From the NCBI GenBank assembly GCA_027452025.1, contig DAIDHI010000089.1, forward strand, positions 1 through 44,637: 44,637 nt of DNA. The letters are read 5' to 3'. This DNA comes from Elusimicrobiota bacterium (GTDB lineage: Bacteria; Elusimicrobiota; Elusimicrobia; UBA1565; UBA9628). The position numbers and the translations under genes are program-made. Under the pieces are notes generated by a model that was not told the DNA's origin, did not search any database, and saw nothing but the letters and a program-made list of their open reading frames with translations. Below are positions 1-12,359 of this stretch, piece after piece (the first letter of the stretch is position 1; each line of letters starts with the position of its first letter).

Positions 1-343
1 CGCCGTCGAACTGGGCGGCGGGCTTGGAGCGGGCAAGCCTTTTGAGCTGCGCGCGAGCGGGCTTGCGCGCGGCGCGCGCGGCCGCGGGCCGCGCGGCGGG
101 CGCGGCGGCCTGACGCGGCGGCAGAGCCGCCGCGGACGCAATCAGGGAAGGCGAGGCTGGGGCCGGCGCCAGGGCCCTCGCGGGCAACGCCGCCGTGGAA
201 GGATTATCGACGCCGGGCAGGAGCGGCGTCTGCGCCGCGGCGGGCAGCTTGGGAACCTCGGAGAGCTCGGCGGCCGACAGGGGGCCGGCGGCCAAAGTCG
301 AGGCCAGCAACGCGGCTAGAAGAGCGCTCCACCACGGTCTCAT
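1..343 (-). CDS. secreted Ala/Pro-rich protein, N-terminal part (runs off the window)
   Basis: Reading leftwards from an ATG at 343-341, the frame stays open to the window edge. The first ~24 residues form a signal peptide (Arg, then a Leu/Ala core, ending near AAG-PLSAAE). A low-complexity stretch of Ala, Pro and Arg follows (about residues 30-110), ending at QFDG at the window edge. The start is supported by a TACCAT -10-like box exactly 6 nt upstream and by the signal peptide right after the ATG. The catalytic or structural domain, if any, lies outside the window, so no function can be given. The Ala/Arg-rich segment resembles the linker of an exported protein. Confidence 0.6.
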   Translation of the reverse strand, partial: MRPWWSALLAALLASTLAAGPLSAAELSEVPKLPAAAQTPLLPGVDNPSTAALPARALAPAPASPSLIASAAALPPRQAAAPAARPAAARAARKPARAQLKRLARSKPAAQFDG

Positions 344-349
344 GAGCAA

Positions 350-355
350 ATGGTA
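350..355 (-). promoter_or_regulatory. candidate leaderless -10 box for the partial secreted gene
   Basis: On the minus strand TACCAT lies 6 nt before the ATG at 343. No good -35 is seen 17 bp upstream and there is no Shine-Dalgarno. The call rests on the identical spacing at a dozen other starts in this window. Confidence 0.35.
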
Positions 356-422
356 GATCGCGGCGAGCGCCGGCGGCTGGACCCTTCGGGCCCCAGCGCA
401 GCGTGCGTGCGGCCTATGCCGG

Positions 423-440
423 AGTGGGACCTTGGTCCCG
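423..440. repeat. short perfect inverted repeat downstream of def
   Basis: GGGACC-TT-GGTCCC lies about a dozen bases beyond the def stop codon in the 105-bp gap between def and the partial secreted gene. It could act in 3' end formation of def mRNA but has no following U tract. Otherwise the gap holds only the -10 box of the secreted gene. Confidence 0.35.
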
Positions 441-448
441 GCTCGCTC

Positions 449-970
449 CTAGACCCGGCTCGTGTAGCCGAGCGTGGCGAGGTCCGTCATGCGGTCGAGG
501 TAGACTTTGCCGTCGAGATGGTCGAGCTCGTGCTGGACGACGCGGGCCGGGAAGCCCTCGCAGACGCGCGTGAACGGCTCGCCCTTGGCATCGAGGCCCG
601 AAAGCTCGAGCCTTACGCGGCGCGCCACCTGCCCGCGCAGGCCGGGGACGCTCAGGCAGCCCTCGAAGTCGAGGGCCGTCTCCTCGGTCAGGAACTTCAC
701 GACCGGGTTGAAGACGACGGAGAGCTCGATGCCGGGGGGATGGCGACGGGCGCCCGGCGCCAGGCCCATCAGGAAAAGCCGCACGCCCTCGCCCACTTGG
801 TTGGCGGCGATTCCCACGCCCTCGTATTCGGCCATCGTGACGGCCATCTCGGCGACGAGACGCTGGACGGCGGGCGAGACGATCTCCTCGGGGGAGAGCG
901 CGCGCGCCGGCGCGCGCAGCACGGGCTGGCCCAGGCGCACCACCTTGCGCACGGCGACGCCGATCGTCAC
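449..970 (-). CDS. def: peptide deformylase
   Basis: Removes the formyl group from the N-terminal Met of nascent proteins in the cytoplasm, using a metal ion. The 173-aa length is normal for the family. All three signature motifs are present: GVGIAANQ at 51-58, EGCLS at 103-107 (Cys metal ligand) and HELDH at 147-151 (two His ligands and the catalytic Glu). The start is GTG at 970. A longer reading frame upstream would run through TAGAAT, which sits 6 nt before this GTG and looks like its -10 box, so I prefer the short start. The gene stands alone on the minus strand and is divergent from the SseB-like/TPR gene. Identification is firm; the start is likely. Confidence 0.95.
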   Translation of the reverse strand: MTIGVAVRKVVRLGQPVLRAPARALSPEEIVSPAVQRLVAEMAVTMAEYEGVGIAANQVGEGVRLFLMGLAPGARRHPPGIELSVVFNPVVKFLTEETALDFEGCLSVPGLRGQVARRVRLELSGLDAKGEPFTRVCEGFPARVVQHELDHLDGKVYLDRMTDLATLGYTSRV

Positions 971-976
971 GGGCCG

Positions 977-982
977 ATTCTA
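977..982 (-). promoter_or_regulatory. candidate leaderless -10 box of def
   Basis: TAGAAT on the minus strand, 6 nt upstream of the GTG start. Transcription would begin at or next to the start codon. No convincing -35 and no Shine-Dalgarno are present. Confidence 0.45.
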
Positions 983-1023
983 CGAAATTGACGCAAGTCA
1001 TGCGATTGGGACCTCGTTGGGCC

Positions 1024-1052
1024 TTGACGCGTTTTGCCGCCCCCGCTATGCT
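1024..1052 (+). promoter_or_regulatory. leaderless promoter of the SseB-like/TPR gene
   Basis: TTGACG at 1024-1029, a spacer of exactly 17 bp, then TATGCT at 1047-1052, followed by 6 nt and the ATG at 1059. Both boxes fit a housekeeping sigma factor. The predicted start of transcription coincides with the start codon. Confidence 0.6.
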
Positions 1053-1058
1053 CTGCCC

Positions 1059-2093
1059 ATGGTCGAGACCCTGGAGCACCTCATCCGGCAGTCTTGCGAG
1101 CATCCGCGCCATAGCCGCACCCCGCTATACAAGGAACTCCTGCGCTCCGAGGCCTTCCTGCTGACCGTTGACGAGCCCCTGGAGGCCGAGACGGCTACCC
1201 GTGTCTCCCACGCCGACGAGAGCTTCCCGGTTTGGGCCGACAAGGATCCGGAGCTCGGCGGCGTCTGGGTGCCGGTGTTTCCCTCGCGCGACTCCGTCTC
1301 CTCGTATGTGTCGGGACGCAAGCTCAAGGCGCCCAAGGGCAAGGAATTTTTGTGGATGGGCCAAAAGCCGGGCGCGGTGTTCCCGCTCTTGCGCCATGTG
1401 CGCTGCTTCGCCGGGCTGCGGCTGGTGCTCGACGATAAGAGCACGGTGGCGATCGACTGGTCGGACGTCAAGACCCTGGCCGAGGGCCGGCTGCCGTCGG
1501 AGTCGCCCGAAGTCTATGAGCTGCCCGTGGCGGAGCTCGTGCTGCCCCGCGGGCTGCGGATGGCCTTCGGCCGCGTCGCCCTCGGCCCCGCGGACGGAGA
1601 CGGCAAGCTCCTCTGCCTGCCCGACGCCGGCCACTTCCGCGCCGAGGACGTGCGCAAGCTCGTGCGCCTCCCTTTGGGCGAGCAGGAAACGGCGTGGATG
1701 GCCTGCCGCCATTTTCTCCAGGTCCTGCGCTTGCTGCGCGGGCCGGGGGCGACCAAGCGCTACGTGGAGGACATGCTCTGCTCGCTCGTCGGCTTCGAGA
1801 TGTTCGGCGAGGCCGAGGCCTTGTGCGATTGGCTGCTGCGGCGCGGGGCCCAGGCCTACGCCTGGGTGGCGATGGCCGTGATCTATGCACGCACGGGACG
1901 GCTGGCCGAGTGCGCCGACCACTGCCGCCGCGCCGCGCGCCGCTATCCTAAAGAGAAGACCTTCGTCATTCACGGCGCCAAGGCCTACCTCCGTCTCGGC
2001 CGCAAGGAAGACGCCAGCGCTCTCCTCTCCCAGGCCCTGGACCGCTTCCCCGGCGACGCCTCCCTGCTGTCCGCGCTCCAAGAGTGCGCCTAA
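1059..2093 (+). CDS. SseB-like domain protein with C-terminal TPR repeats
   Basis: Protein of 344 aa. Residues ~20-140 resemble the SseB N-terminal domain: WVPVFPSRDSVSSYV and a later hydrophobic strand followed by a Trp-Asp segment. Residues ~225-344 are helical repeats of TPR type (WVAMAVIYARTGRLAECADHCRRA, then FVIHGAKAYLRLGRKEDA, in 34-residue register). No signal peptide or membrane segment is seen, so it is probably cytoplasmic. The frame is open for 550 bp upstream, but the start at 1059 is chosen because a TTGACG-17-TATGCT promoter ends 6 nt before it and the upstream part is antisense to def. No specific function is known. TPR parts usually mediate protein contacts. The SseB assignment is moderate. 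Confidence 0.72.
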   Translation: MVETLEHLIRQSCEHPRHSRTPLYKELLRSEAFLLTVDEPLEAETATRVSHADESFPVWADKDPELGGVWVPVFPSRDSVSSYVSGRKLKAPKGKEFLWMGQKPGAVFPLLRHVRCFAGLRLVLDDKSTVAIDWSDVKTLAEGRLPSESPEVYELPVAELVLPRGLRMAFGRVALGPADGDGKLLCLPDAGHFRAEDVRKLVRLPLGEQETAWMACRHFLQVLRLLRGPGATKRYVEDMLCSLVGFEMFGEAEALCDWLLRRGAQAYAWVAMAVIYARTGRLAECADHCRRAARRYPKEKTFVIHGAKAYLRLGRKEDASALLSQALDRFPGDASLLSALQECA

Positions 2094-2163
2094 TGGTGTC
2101 AGGCCTTGAATTGTTTGACTTGTTGCTTTCGCAACAAGTCAAACAATTCAAGGCCTGACACCA
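2094..2163. repeat. 70-bp perfect palindromic REP-like element
   Basis: Two 33-nt arms are perfectly complementary around a TTTC loop. The outer ends read TGGTGTCAG and CTGACACCA. It begins on the base after the TAA stop of the TPR gene. A 32-nt copy of the left arm recurs at 43359-43390, and a shorter relative lies at 19241-19300. Dispersed palindromes of this kind are typical of REP elements mobilised by Y1 (RAYT) transposases, but none is encoded in the window. The stem could also stop transcription or stabilise the 3' end. Confidence 0.85.
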
Positions 2164-2207
2164 GCCGACTGCCACCGTAAAATCCAGGTAAATTCGGCTT
2201 GGACCCC

Positions 2208-2236
2208 TTGAAGACGGGGCGGCGCCGACCTACACT
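2208..2236 (+). promoter_or_regulatory. leaderless promoter of the small membrane protein gene
   Basis: TTGAAG at 2208-2213, a 17-bp spacer, TACACT at 2231-2236, then 6 nt to the ATG at 2243. The -10 is imperfect, but the spacing matches the pattern at other starts here. Confidence 0.45.
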
Positions 2237-2242
2237 TTCGGC

Positions 2243-2643
2243 ATGGAGTGCTACGAGGGTCGCGCGGGTTCGAGCAGCGGCTTGCTGCCGGTTTTCGGCG
2301 CGATCCTCCTCGGGGGGCTGCTCGGCGGCGGCATGGGCCTCCAGCATGGTTCCCTGGCCGTGGCGACCGAGCAGTTGCGCGGCGTCATCGACTCGCCCGC
2401 GCTCGGGGGCTCCGGTTCGCGGGGCGTCGCGCTCGATGATATCCAGGCCGCGCGGGCCGCGCGCTCCGACTACGACCTGGACGCCGACCTGGCCGCCCCT
2501 TGGCCCAAGGGCCGCATCGTAGTGGGGGCCGGCGCCGCGAGGTCGCGGCCGTCGCAGGCGACCTTCCACTACAGCTCCGCGGCGCGGCAGCCCTTCTTCG
2601 CGGGCCGGTCGGCCGCCCTCGGTCTCGTGGGCGCCCGGCTGCC

Positions 2644-2650
<7 letters not shown>
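2243..2650 (+). CDS. small single-pass membrane protein, unknown function
   Basis: Predicted 135 aa and not recognised. Residues ~13-32 form a Gly/Leu-rich membrane segment (LLPVFGAILLGGLLGGG) close to the N-terminus. The remainder is a soluble, Ala/Arg-rich tail of ~100 residues containing DDIQAARAARSDYDLDADLA. The start is favoured by a TTGAAG-17-TACACT box 6 nt upstream. The gene converges on the M16 protease gene and overlaps its 3' end by 7 bp. Because the genome is GC-rich, chance open frames are common. The promoter and membrane segment argue that this one is real. Confidence 0.5.
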
Positions 2651-5540
<2,890 letters not shown>

Positions 5541-5544
<4 letters not shown>

Positions 5545-6653
5545 GGGGTGGCCTTGACGGCGGAGACGGAGGATGTCGAGGCGGCCGTTTCGGACGCCTC
5601 CAGGGAGCCGGCGCGCGCCGCCGCGTCGAGGGCGGCCTGGCTTGGCACTGCGGCCCAGGTGTAGCGGTTGCCCGGGTTCCAGAGCGTCCAGCTCACGACG
5701 CCCATGCGGGCGGCGGCGAATATCTGGTCTTGCAGCTGCCGGGGGCCGTAACGATAGCCCAGGGAAAAGTCCTGAAGGTAGGGACGGACCTTGGCCTCGA
5801 GGCCGCGCAGGCGCCCTGAGAGGGAGCGCAGCCCGCGCTCGATCGTGCGGTAAGGATCGCGGTTGGGGTCCTTGATCCCGTAGGAGCCCTTGCGGTAGTG
5901 CGACGGATACATCATCGGGCAGACGTAGTCGACGTGGGCCGCCATCGCGGCGATGTGCTGGCCGATGCCCATGCCCGTGTCGTCGGTGGTGGTCTGGCCG
6001 AAGACGTCGATGGAGATTTTTACGCCCAGCGGATGCAGCCGCCGGTCGGCCTCGGCCAGGAAATCGACCAGATCCTGCTCGGTGTTTTGGCGCGTGCGGG
6101 GCCGGGAATACCGGCAGAGCTTGACCGGCCCGTCGGAGGGAAAGCGCACGTAGTCGAACTGGATCTCATCGAAGCCCGCCCGCGCGGCCGCCGAGGCGAT
6201 GGCCAAGTTGTAGTCCCAGACCTCGCGCCGGTAGGGGTCGGCCCAGGTCGCGCCGCCCTTGCCCAGCCACAGGCCGCCGCCGGGCCGGCGCACGGCCCAG
6301 TCGGGGCGCTTGCGCGGCAGAAGGTCATCCTTAAATAGAGCGATGCGGGCCACGGTGTAGATGCCGGCGGCCTTGAAGTCGCCGGCGCAGCGGGCCAGGT
6401 TCGGGATCGCGTTGACGTAGGTGCCCAGTTCCTTGACCTCGGGCACCCCGCGCACGAAGACCTTGCCGTCGGAGTCCTTGAGGGCGATGACGACGGCGTT
6501 GAGCCCGGCGGCCTTGAGATGGGCGATCATCCGGGCGCGGTCCTTGGCGCTGCCGGCCGCCCAGCCCGTCATGTGGACGCCGCGAAAGGGGTTGGCCGGC
6601 GCGGGGGTTTGGGCCGAGGCGAGGAGGGCCAGCGAGAGCAAAGAGGCGAGCAT
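5541..6653 (-). CDS. secreted DUF4015-type putative glycoside hydrolase
   Basis: Protein of 370 aa with a short signal peptide ([14 protein letters not shown]). The body matches the TIM-barrel family of putative glycosyl hydrolases (DUF4015): GVHMTGW near the N-terminus, [13 protein letters not shown], then [15 protein letters not shown] with the conserved Asp/Tyr/Arg strand, and [12 protein letters not shown] near the C-terminus. The frame continues upstream without a stop, but the start at 6653 is chosen because it opens the signal peptide. A TATCTT box lies 7 nt upstream. The gene is divergent from sufB and followed by the M16 protease with a 4-nt overlap, suggesting a joint role in the cell envelope. 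The substrate is unknown. Confidence 0.85.
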
Positions 6654-6741
6654 GAGCGGGAAGATATCATTTCCGCGGGGGGCGTGCCAGCGCGCGGAGA
6701 ATAGGCGGCCAACCTCCGCGCGGAGCGCGAAAATCCGATAC

Positions 6742-6770
6742 TTGATTAATTTGATCATGTATGCTAAACT
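6742..6770 (+). promoter_or_regulatory. candidate promoter of the suf operon
   Basis: TTGATT at 6742-6747, 17 bp, then TAAACT at 6765-6770, in an AT-rich island within otherwise GC-rich DNA. Transcription would start near 6777, leaving a leader of about 34 nt that carries the sufB Shine-Dalgarno. An overlapping alternative -10 is TATGCT at 6760-6765. Confidence 0.5.
6743..6757. promoter_or_regulatory. candidate Rrf2-family operator, TGA-N9-TCA
   Basis: An imperfect dyad, TGA followed by nine A/T-rich bases and TCA, overlaps the -35 box of the suf promoter. TGA-N9-TCA is the form of the iron-responsive box bound by RirA, an Rrf2 protein. An Rrf2 gene with three cluster-type cysteines is the seventh gene of this operon, so autoregulation is plausible. 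The short motif can occur by chance. Confidence 0.4.
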
Positions 6771-6810
6771 GCCAGTGCTAGCGAAAAAAGCGCGACAAAA
6801 TAGAGGATTC

Positions 6811-8256
<1,446 letters not shown>

Positions 8257-8263
8257 GGAGGTC

Positions 8264-9025
8264 ATGGCATTGCTGGAGATCAAGGGACTGCGCGCCAACG
8301 TCGGAGAAAAGGAGATCTTGAAGGGCATCGACCTCTCGGTCGAGCCCGGGGAGGTCCACGCCATCATGGGGCCCAACGGCTCGGGCAAGAGCACGCTGTC
8401 GCACGTGCTCACGGGCCGCGACGGCTACACGGTGACCGGCGGCTCGGCGCTTTTCGAAGGCAAGGACCTGCTGGCGCTTTCGCCCGAGGATCGCGCCCGC
8501 GCCGGGGTCTTCCTCGCCTTCCAGTATCCCGTCGAGATCCTGGGCGTGACCAACAAGTATTTCCTCAAGGCCGCCTACAACTCCGTGCGCAAGGCGCACG
8601 GCCAGCCGGAGCTCTCGGCCGGCGAGTTCCTCAAATACGTCAAGGAAAAGGCCAAGCTCGTCGAGATGGATCCCGCTCTCCTCAACCGGGCCGTCAACGC
8701 CGGATTTTCGGGCGGGGAGAAGAAGCGCAACGAGATCCTGCAGCTGGCCGTGCTCGCGCCCAAGCTCGCGCTGCTCGACGAGACGGACTCCGGCCTCGAC
8801 ATCGACGCCTTGAAGATCGTGGCCGCGGGCATCAACGCCCTGAGAAGCCCCGAGCGCTCCTTTGTCCTGGTCACCCACTACCAGCGCCTGCTCGACTACA
8901 TCGTGCCCGACTTCGTCCACGTGCTCTCCGGCGGCCGCATCGTCAAATCGGGCGGCAAGGAGCTGGCTCTCCAGTTGGAGAAGGAAGGCTACGCCGAATG
9001 GACCGGCGAGAAGGTCGCGGCTTGA
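8264..9025 (+). CDS. sufC: Fe-S assembly ATPase SufC
   Basis: ABC-type ATPase that drives conformational change in the SufBC2D scaffold. It is soluble, not a transporter. At 253 aa it has Walker [10 protein letters not shown] at 36-44, the Q-loop around FQYP at 87-90, the SufC-specific signature FSGGEKKR at 148-155, and Walker [13 protein letters not shown] at 168-179, followed by the His switch in VTHYQR. GGAGG sits just upstream of the ATG. The 3' end overlaps the predicted sufD start. This is a clear member of the family. Confidence 0.97.
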   Translation: MALLEIKGLRANVGEKEILKGIDLSVEPGEVHAIMGPNGSGKSTLSHVLTGRDGYTVTGGSALFEGKDLLALSPEDRARAGVFLAFQYPVEILGVTNKYFLKAAYNSVRKAHGQPELSAGEFLKYVKEKAKLVEMDPALLNRAVNAGFSGGEKKRNEILQLAVLAPKLALLDETDSGLDIDALKIVAAGINALRSPERSFVLVTHYQRLLDYIVPDFVHVLSGGRIVKSGGKELALQLEKEGYAEWTGEKVAA

Positions 9026-10305
9026 CGACGGTGCCATTGGAAACCCTGCCCGGACAGGGCCTGGCCTGGGTGGAGCGGCTGCGGCGCTCGGCCCTCGACC
9101 GCTTCGAGGAATTGGGATTTCCGACGACGAAGTCGGAGGACTGGCGCTTCACCAACGTCGAGCCCATCGCCAGGACGCGCTTTTCGCCGGCTCCGCCGCG
9201 CCCGGCCGGGACCGCGGCCCCCAAGCTGCTCGAGGGCGCGCTCTGCGCCTTCGACGCCTACCGGCTGGTCTTTCTCGACGGGACCCACGTGCCCGATCTG
9301 TCGTCGCCGCTGCCCAAGGCGGCGGTCCTGGCTTCCCTCGCCGGTCTGCTCAAGACGCAGCCCAAGCGCCTGGAGGGGCTCCTCGGGCGAAAGGAAGACG
9401 GGCGGCAGGCGTTCGCGGCGCTCAATACCGCGCTGTTTTCCGACGGCGCCGCTCTGCTTTTGCCGCGCGGCGTCGTCCTCGACAAGCCCGTCCACCTGCT
9501 GTTCCTGTATACGGCCGCGGCCTCGCCCGTTGCCTCCCACGTGCGCGTCCTAGTCGAGGCCGGCGCGGGCTCCCGGGCCCAGGTCGTCGAGGAGCACGCC
9601 AGCGTGGGCGAGGGCGCCCACTTCGCCACCTCCGTCACCGAGATCCTGGCGGGGGAAAACTCGCAGGTCGGGCACGTCCTGCTCGAGCGCGAGAACCTGG
9701 CCGCCTACCACGTGTCTCGCCTTCAGGTCCATCAGGCGCGGGACAGCCGCTTCGAGGCCCACGCGATCAGCGTGGGCGGCGCGCTGGTGCGAAACGACGT
9801 CTGCCTCAAGCTCGAGGAACCCGGGGCCGACGGCTCCTTGAACGGCCTCTACCTGCTTTCCGGCGCCCAGCATCTCGACAACCACACGCGCATCGAGCAC
9901 GCCGCGCCCCACGGCGCCAGCCGCGAGCTCTACAAGGGCGTCCTGAGCGGCCAGGCGCGCGCCGTCTTCGACGGCCCCATCCACGTCCTGCCCGGCGCCC
10001 AGAAGACGGACGCCAACGTCTACAACAAGAACCTGCTGCTCTCCGAGCAGGGGCTCGTCGACACCAAGCCCGAGTTCAAGATCTACGCCAACGACGTTCA
10101 GTGCAAGCACGGCGCCACCATCGGCCAGCTCAGCGCTGACGCGCTCTTCTACCTGCGTTCCAGGGGCCTCGACGCCGCCTCGGCGCGCGCGCTGCTCATC
10201 TTCGCCTTCGCCAGCGAAATGATCGAGCGGCTGCCCGTCGAGGGCCTGCGCGGGGCGCTGGAGGCTCTGCTGTCTCGCCGTTTCCTGGAGAGCTCCCATG
10301 CTTGA
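8998..10305 (+). CDS. sufD: Fe-S cluster assembly protein SufD
   Basis: Partner of SufB in the SufBC2D scaffold. Up to 435 aa. Diagnostic segments are [20 protein letters not shown] near the N-terminus, the beta-helix core with AVFDGPIHV, and the C-terminal KCKHG-like stretch [23 protein letters not shown]. Three starts are possible: ATG 8998 (28-nt overlap with sufC, AAGGAAGG upstream), TTG 9022 (TTGA overlap) and GTG 9031. The ATG is reported, but TTG 9022 would give the tight coupling seen elsewhere in this operon. Its stop overlaps the sufS start by 8 nt. Confidence 0.95.
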   Translation: MDRREGRGLTTVPLETLPGQGLAWVERLRRSALDRFEELGFPTTKSEDWRFTNVEPIARTRFSPAPPRPAGTAAPKLLEGALCAFDAYRLVFLDGTHVPDLSSPLPKAAVLASLAGLLKTQPKRLEGLLGRKEDGRQAFAALNTALFSDGAALLLPRGVVLDKPVHLLFLYTAAASPVASHVRVLVEAGAGSRAQVVEEHASVGEGAHFATSVTEILAGENSQVGHVLLERENLAAYHVSRLQVHQARDSRFEAHAISVGGALVRNDVCLKLEEPGADGSLNGLYLLSGAQHLDNHTRIEHAAPHGASRELYKGVLSGQARAVFDGPIHVLPGAQKTDANVYNKNLLLSEQGLVDTKPEFKIYANDVQCKHGATIGQLSADALFYLRSRGLDAASARALLIFAFASEMIERLPVEGLRGALEALLSRRFLESSHA

Positions 10306-11545
10306 CGCGGCGAGGCTGCGCGAGGACTTCCCGATCCTCAAGCGCCTGGTGCGCGGCAAGCCCCTGGTCTATCTCGACAACGCGGCGACGACGCAGAAGC
10401 CGCGCCAGGTCATCTCGGCGCTGGCGTCCTTCTATGAGCGCCACAACGCCAACGTCCACCGCGGCGTCCACACGCTGTCGGACGAGGCCACGCAGCTCGT
10501 CGAGGACAGCCGCCGCAAGACGGCGGCCTTCATCGGCGCGCCCAAGCCGCAGACCGTGATCTTCACCCGCAACGCCACGGAGTCGATCAACTTGGTCGCG
10601 CACGCCTGGGGGCGCAAGTTCCTCAAGGCCGGCGACGAGATCCTGCTCACCGAGCTCGAGCACCACTCCAATCTCGTGCCCTGGCAGATGCTGGCCGCCG
10701 AAAAGGGCGTGTCGCTTCGCTTCATACCCATGCGCGAGGACGGCACGCTGGACCTGGAGCGGGCCCAGGCGCTGCTGTCGCCCAAGACCAAGCTCCTCGC
10801 CTTCACCGCCGCGTCCAACGCTCTGGGCACGCTCAACGACGTGCCCGCGCTGGTTCGGCTCGCCCGAGGAGCCGGCGCGAAGGTCCTGGTCGACGGCGCG
10901 CAGTGGGTGCCGCACCTGGCCGTCGACGTCAGGGCCTGGGACTGCGACTTCCTCGCTTTTTCGGCGCACAAGATGCTCGGGCCGACGGGCATCGGGGTCT
11001 TGTACGGCAAAGAGGATCTGCTGGAGGCCATGAACCCGTTTCTGGGCGGCGGAGACATGATCCAGCAAGTCCGTCTCGAGGGCTTCACGGCCAACGTCTT
11101 GCCTTACAAGTTCGAGGCCGGCACGCCCAACATCGCCGACGCGGCCGCCTTCGGCGCGGCCCTGGATTACCTCGGCGCCGTCGGCTTGGCCGCCGTGCGC
11201 GAGCACGAGGCGGCGCTGGTGCGCAAGGCCTTCGAGGTCTTGGAGTCGGTGCCCCGCCTGACGATCTACGGGCCGCGCGACGTCTCGCGCCGCGGCGGGG
11301 TGGTCTCGTTCAATTTTGACGGGCTCCACGCCCACGACGTGGGCACGGCGCTCGATCTCGAAGGCATCGCCGTGCGCGTCGGCCACCACTGCTGCCAGCC
11401 GCTCATGGCCAAGCTGGGCGTGCCGGGCACGGCGCGGGCCAGTTTCTACCTTTACAACACCGAAGAGGAGGTCGAGGCGCTGGGCCGGGCGCTGCGCAAG
11501 ACCGCCGACTTCTTCTTCGGCGCCAAGGCGGAGGCGAAGCGCTGA
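10298..11545 (+). CDS. sufS: SufS-type cysteine desulfurase
   Basis: PLP enzyme that takes sulfur from cysteine, leaving alanine, and passes it as persulfide to SufU or the scaffold. The protein has 415 aa. The PLP lysine is K225 in SAHKMLGPTG. The active-site cysteine is C365 in GHHCCQPLM, the SufS-type (group II) loop, with a second Cys directly after it. VYLDNAATTQKP lies at the N-terminus. The ATG lies inside the last codons of sufD and one base separates its stop from sufU, so translation is probably coupled. Pairing with sufU rather than sufE suggests the Gram-positive-style SufS-SufU transfer. Confidence 0.97.
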   Translation: MLDAARLREDFPILKRLVRGKPLVYLDNAATTQKPRQVISALASFYERHNANVHRGVHTLSDEATQLVEDSRRKTAAFIGAPKPQTVIFTRNATESINLVAHAWGRKFLKAGDEILLTELEHHSNLVPWQMLAAEKGVSLRFIPMREDGTLDLERAQALLSPKTKLLAFTAASNALGTLNDVPALVRLARGAGAKVLVDGAQWVPHLAVDVRAWDCDFLAFSAHKMLGPTGIGVLYGKEDLLEAMNPFLGGGDMIQQVRLEGFTANVLPYKFEAGTPNIADAAAFGAALDYLGAVGLAAVREHEAALVRKAFEVLESVPRLTIYGPRDVSRRGGVVSFNFDGLHAHDVGTALDLEGIAVRVGHHCCQPLMAKLGVPGTARASFYLYNTEEEVEALGRALRKTADFFFGAKAEAKR

Positions 11546-11546
11546 T

Positions 11547-12020
11547 ATGGAAGGCGATGCCGAGCTTCAGGATCTCTACCGCGAGGTGCTGCTCGATTAC
11601 TTTCGCAGCGGCGCCCACAAGGGCCGCGTCGAGCCGGCGGACTTCCGCTCCCACGGCATCAACCCCGTCTGCGGAGACGAGATCGAGCTGACGATGAAGG
11701 TGGAAGGCCGCGGCGCGGACGGGCGCATCGGGCGCATCCGCTACGACGGGCACGGCTGCGTCATCAGCCAGGCCTCGTCGGCGATGATGGCCGAGTCGCT
11801 GGAGGGGCGGACGGTGGCGCGGGCCAAGGAGCTCGTCGCCGCGTTCAAGGACATGATGCTTTCGAAGACGCCGCTGGAGTCTTTGCCGGAGGAGCTCGAG
11901 GCGCTCAAGTCGCTGGAGGGCGTGCGCAAGTTCCCCATGCGCGTCAAATGCGCGACGCTCGCCTGGAACACCCTCCAAAAGGGCCTGGAGCAGGGCGCGG
12001 CGCGAGGAAAGGAGGACTGA
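11547..12020 (+). CDS. sufU: SufU sulfur transfer protein
   Basis: SufU accepts sulfur from SufS and hands it to SufBCD. The protein has 157 aa. The zinc/sulfur ligands are present: C42 and D44 in NPVCGDE, C71 in GHGCVISQAS, and C135 in RVKCATLAW. The ~20-residue insertion between the second and third cysteines (around 96-128) that separates SufU from IscU is present. The start is the ATG one base after the sufS stop, with GGAGG 12 nt upstream. SufT follows after one base. The assignment as SufU rather than IscU rests on the insertion and on SufS next door. Confidence 0.95.
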   Translation: MEGDAELQDLYREVLLDYFRSGAHKGRVEPADFRSHGINPVCGDEIELTMKVEGRGADGRIGRIRYDGHGCVISQASSAMMAESLEGRTVARAKELVAAFKDMMLSKTPLESLPEELEALKSLEGVRKFPMRVKCATLAWNTLQKGLEQGAARGKED

Positions 12021-12021
12021 C

Positions 12022-12345
12022 GTGGCCGTCACATTCAAGCAGATCGGAGACGCGCTCAAGACCGTCTATGACCCCGAGATCCACATGAGCGTCACGGAGC
12101 TCGGGCTGATTTACGGCGCCGAGGTCACGGGCGAGGATGAAGCGAAAGGGCAATCGGTCAAGGTCAAGATGAGCCTGACCTCGCCCGCCTGCCCTTACGG
12201 CCCCATGCTCCTGGCCGTGGCGCACGGCGCCTTGGCCAAGGTCCCGGGCATCCGCGACGTTGACATCGATTTGACGTTCCAGCCGACGTGGGATCCCCGC
12301 GTCATGGCGAGCGAGGAGGCCAAGGACCAGCTCGGGATCTTCTGA
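12022..12345 (+). CDS. sufT: SufT/MIP18-family (DUF59) Fe-S assembly protein
   Basis: A 107-aa DUF59 (MIP18/PaaD-type) protein. Members named SufT help mature Fe-S proteins under high demand. Family marks are VYDPEI at 16-20 (with the conserved Asp-Pro-Glu), ELGLIY at 26-31, and TSPACPYG with C57, followed by a C-terminal WDP motif. GTG start at 12022 with AAAGGAGG at ideal distance. It lies between sufU and the Rrf2 gene, a usual place for SufT in suf operons of Firmicutes and other phyla. A general DUF59 name would be the cautious alternative. Confidence 0.9.
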   Translation: MAVTFKQIGDALKTVYDPEIHMSVTELGLIYGAEVTGEDEAKGQSVKVKMSLTSPACPYGPMLLAVAHGALAKVPGIRDVDIDLTFQPTWDPRVMASEEAKDQLGIF

Positions 12346-12359
12346 GCGGGAGGCTCTCT

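Noticed and set aside
423..440. GGGACC-TT-GGTCCC as a terminator of def
   Set aside because: No U tract on either strand; listed only as an inverted repeat.
507..1058. 183-codon upstream extension of the SseB-like/TPR frame
   Set aside because: It lies antisense to def, and a -35/-10 promoter sits just before the ATG at 1059.
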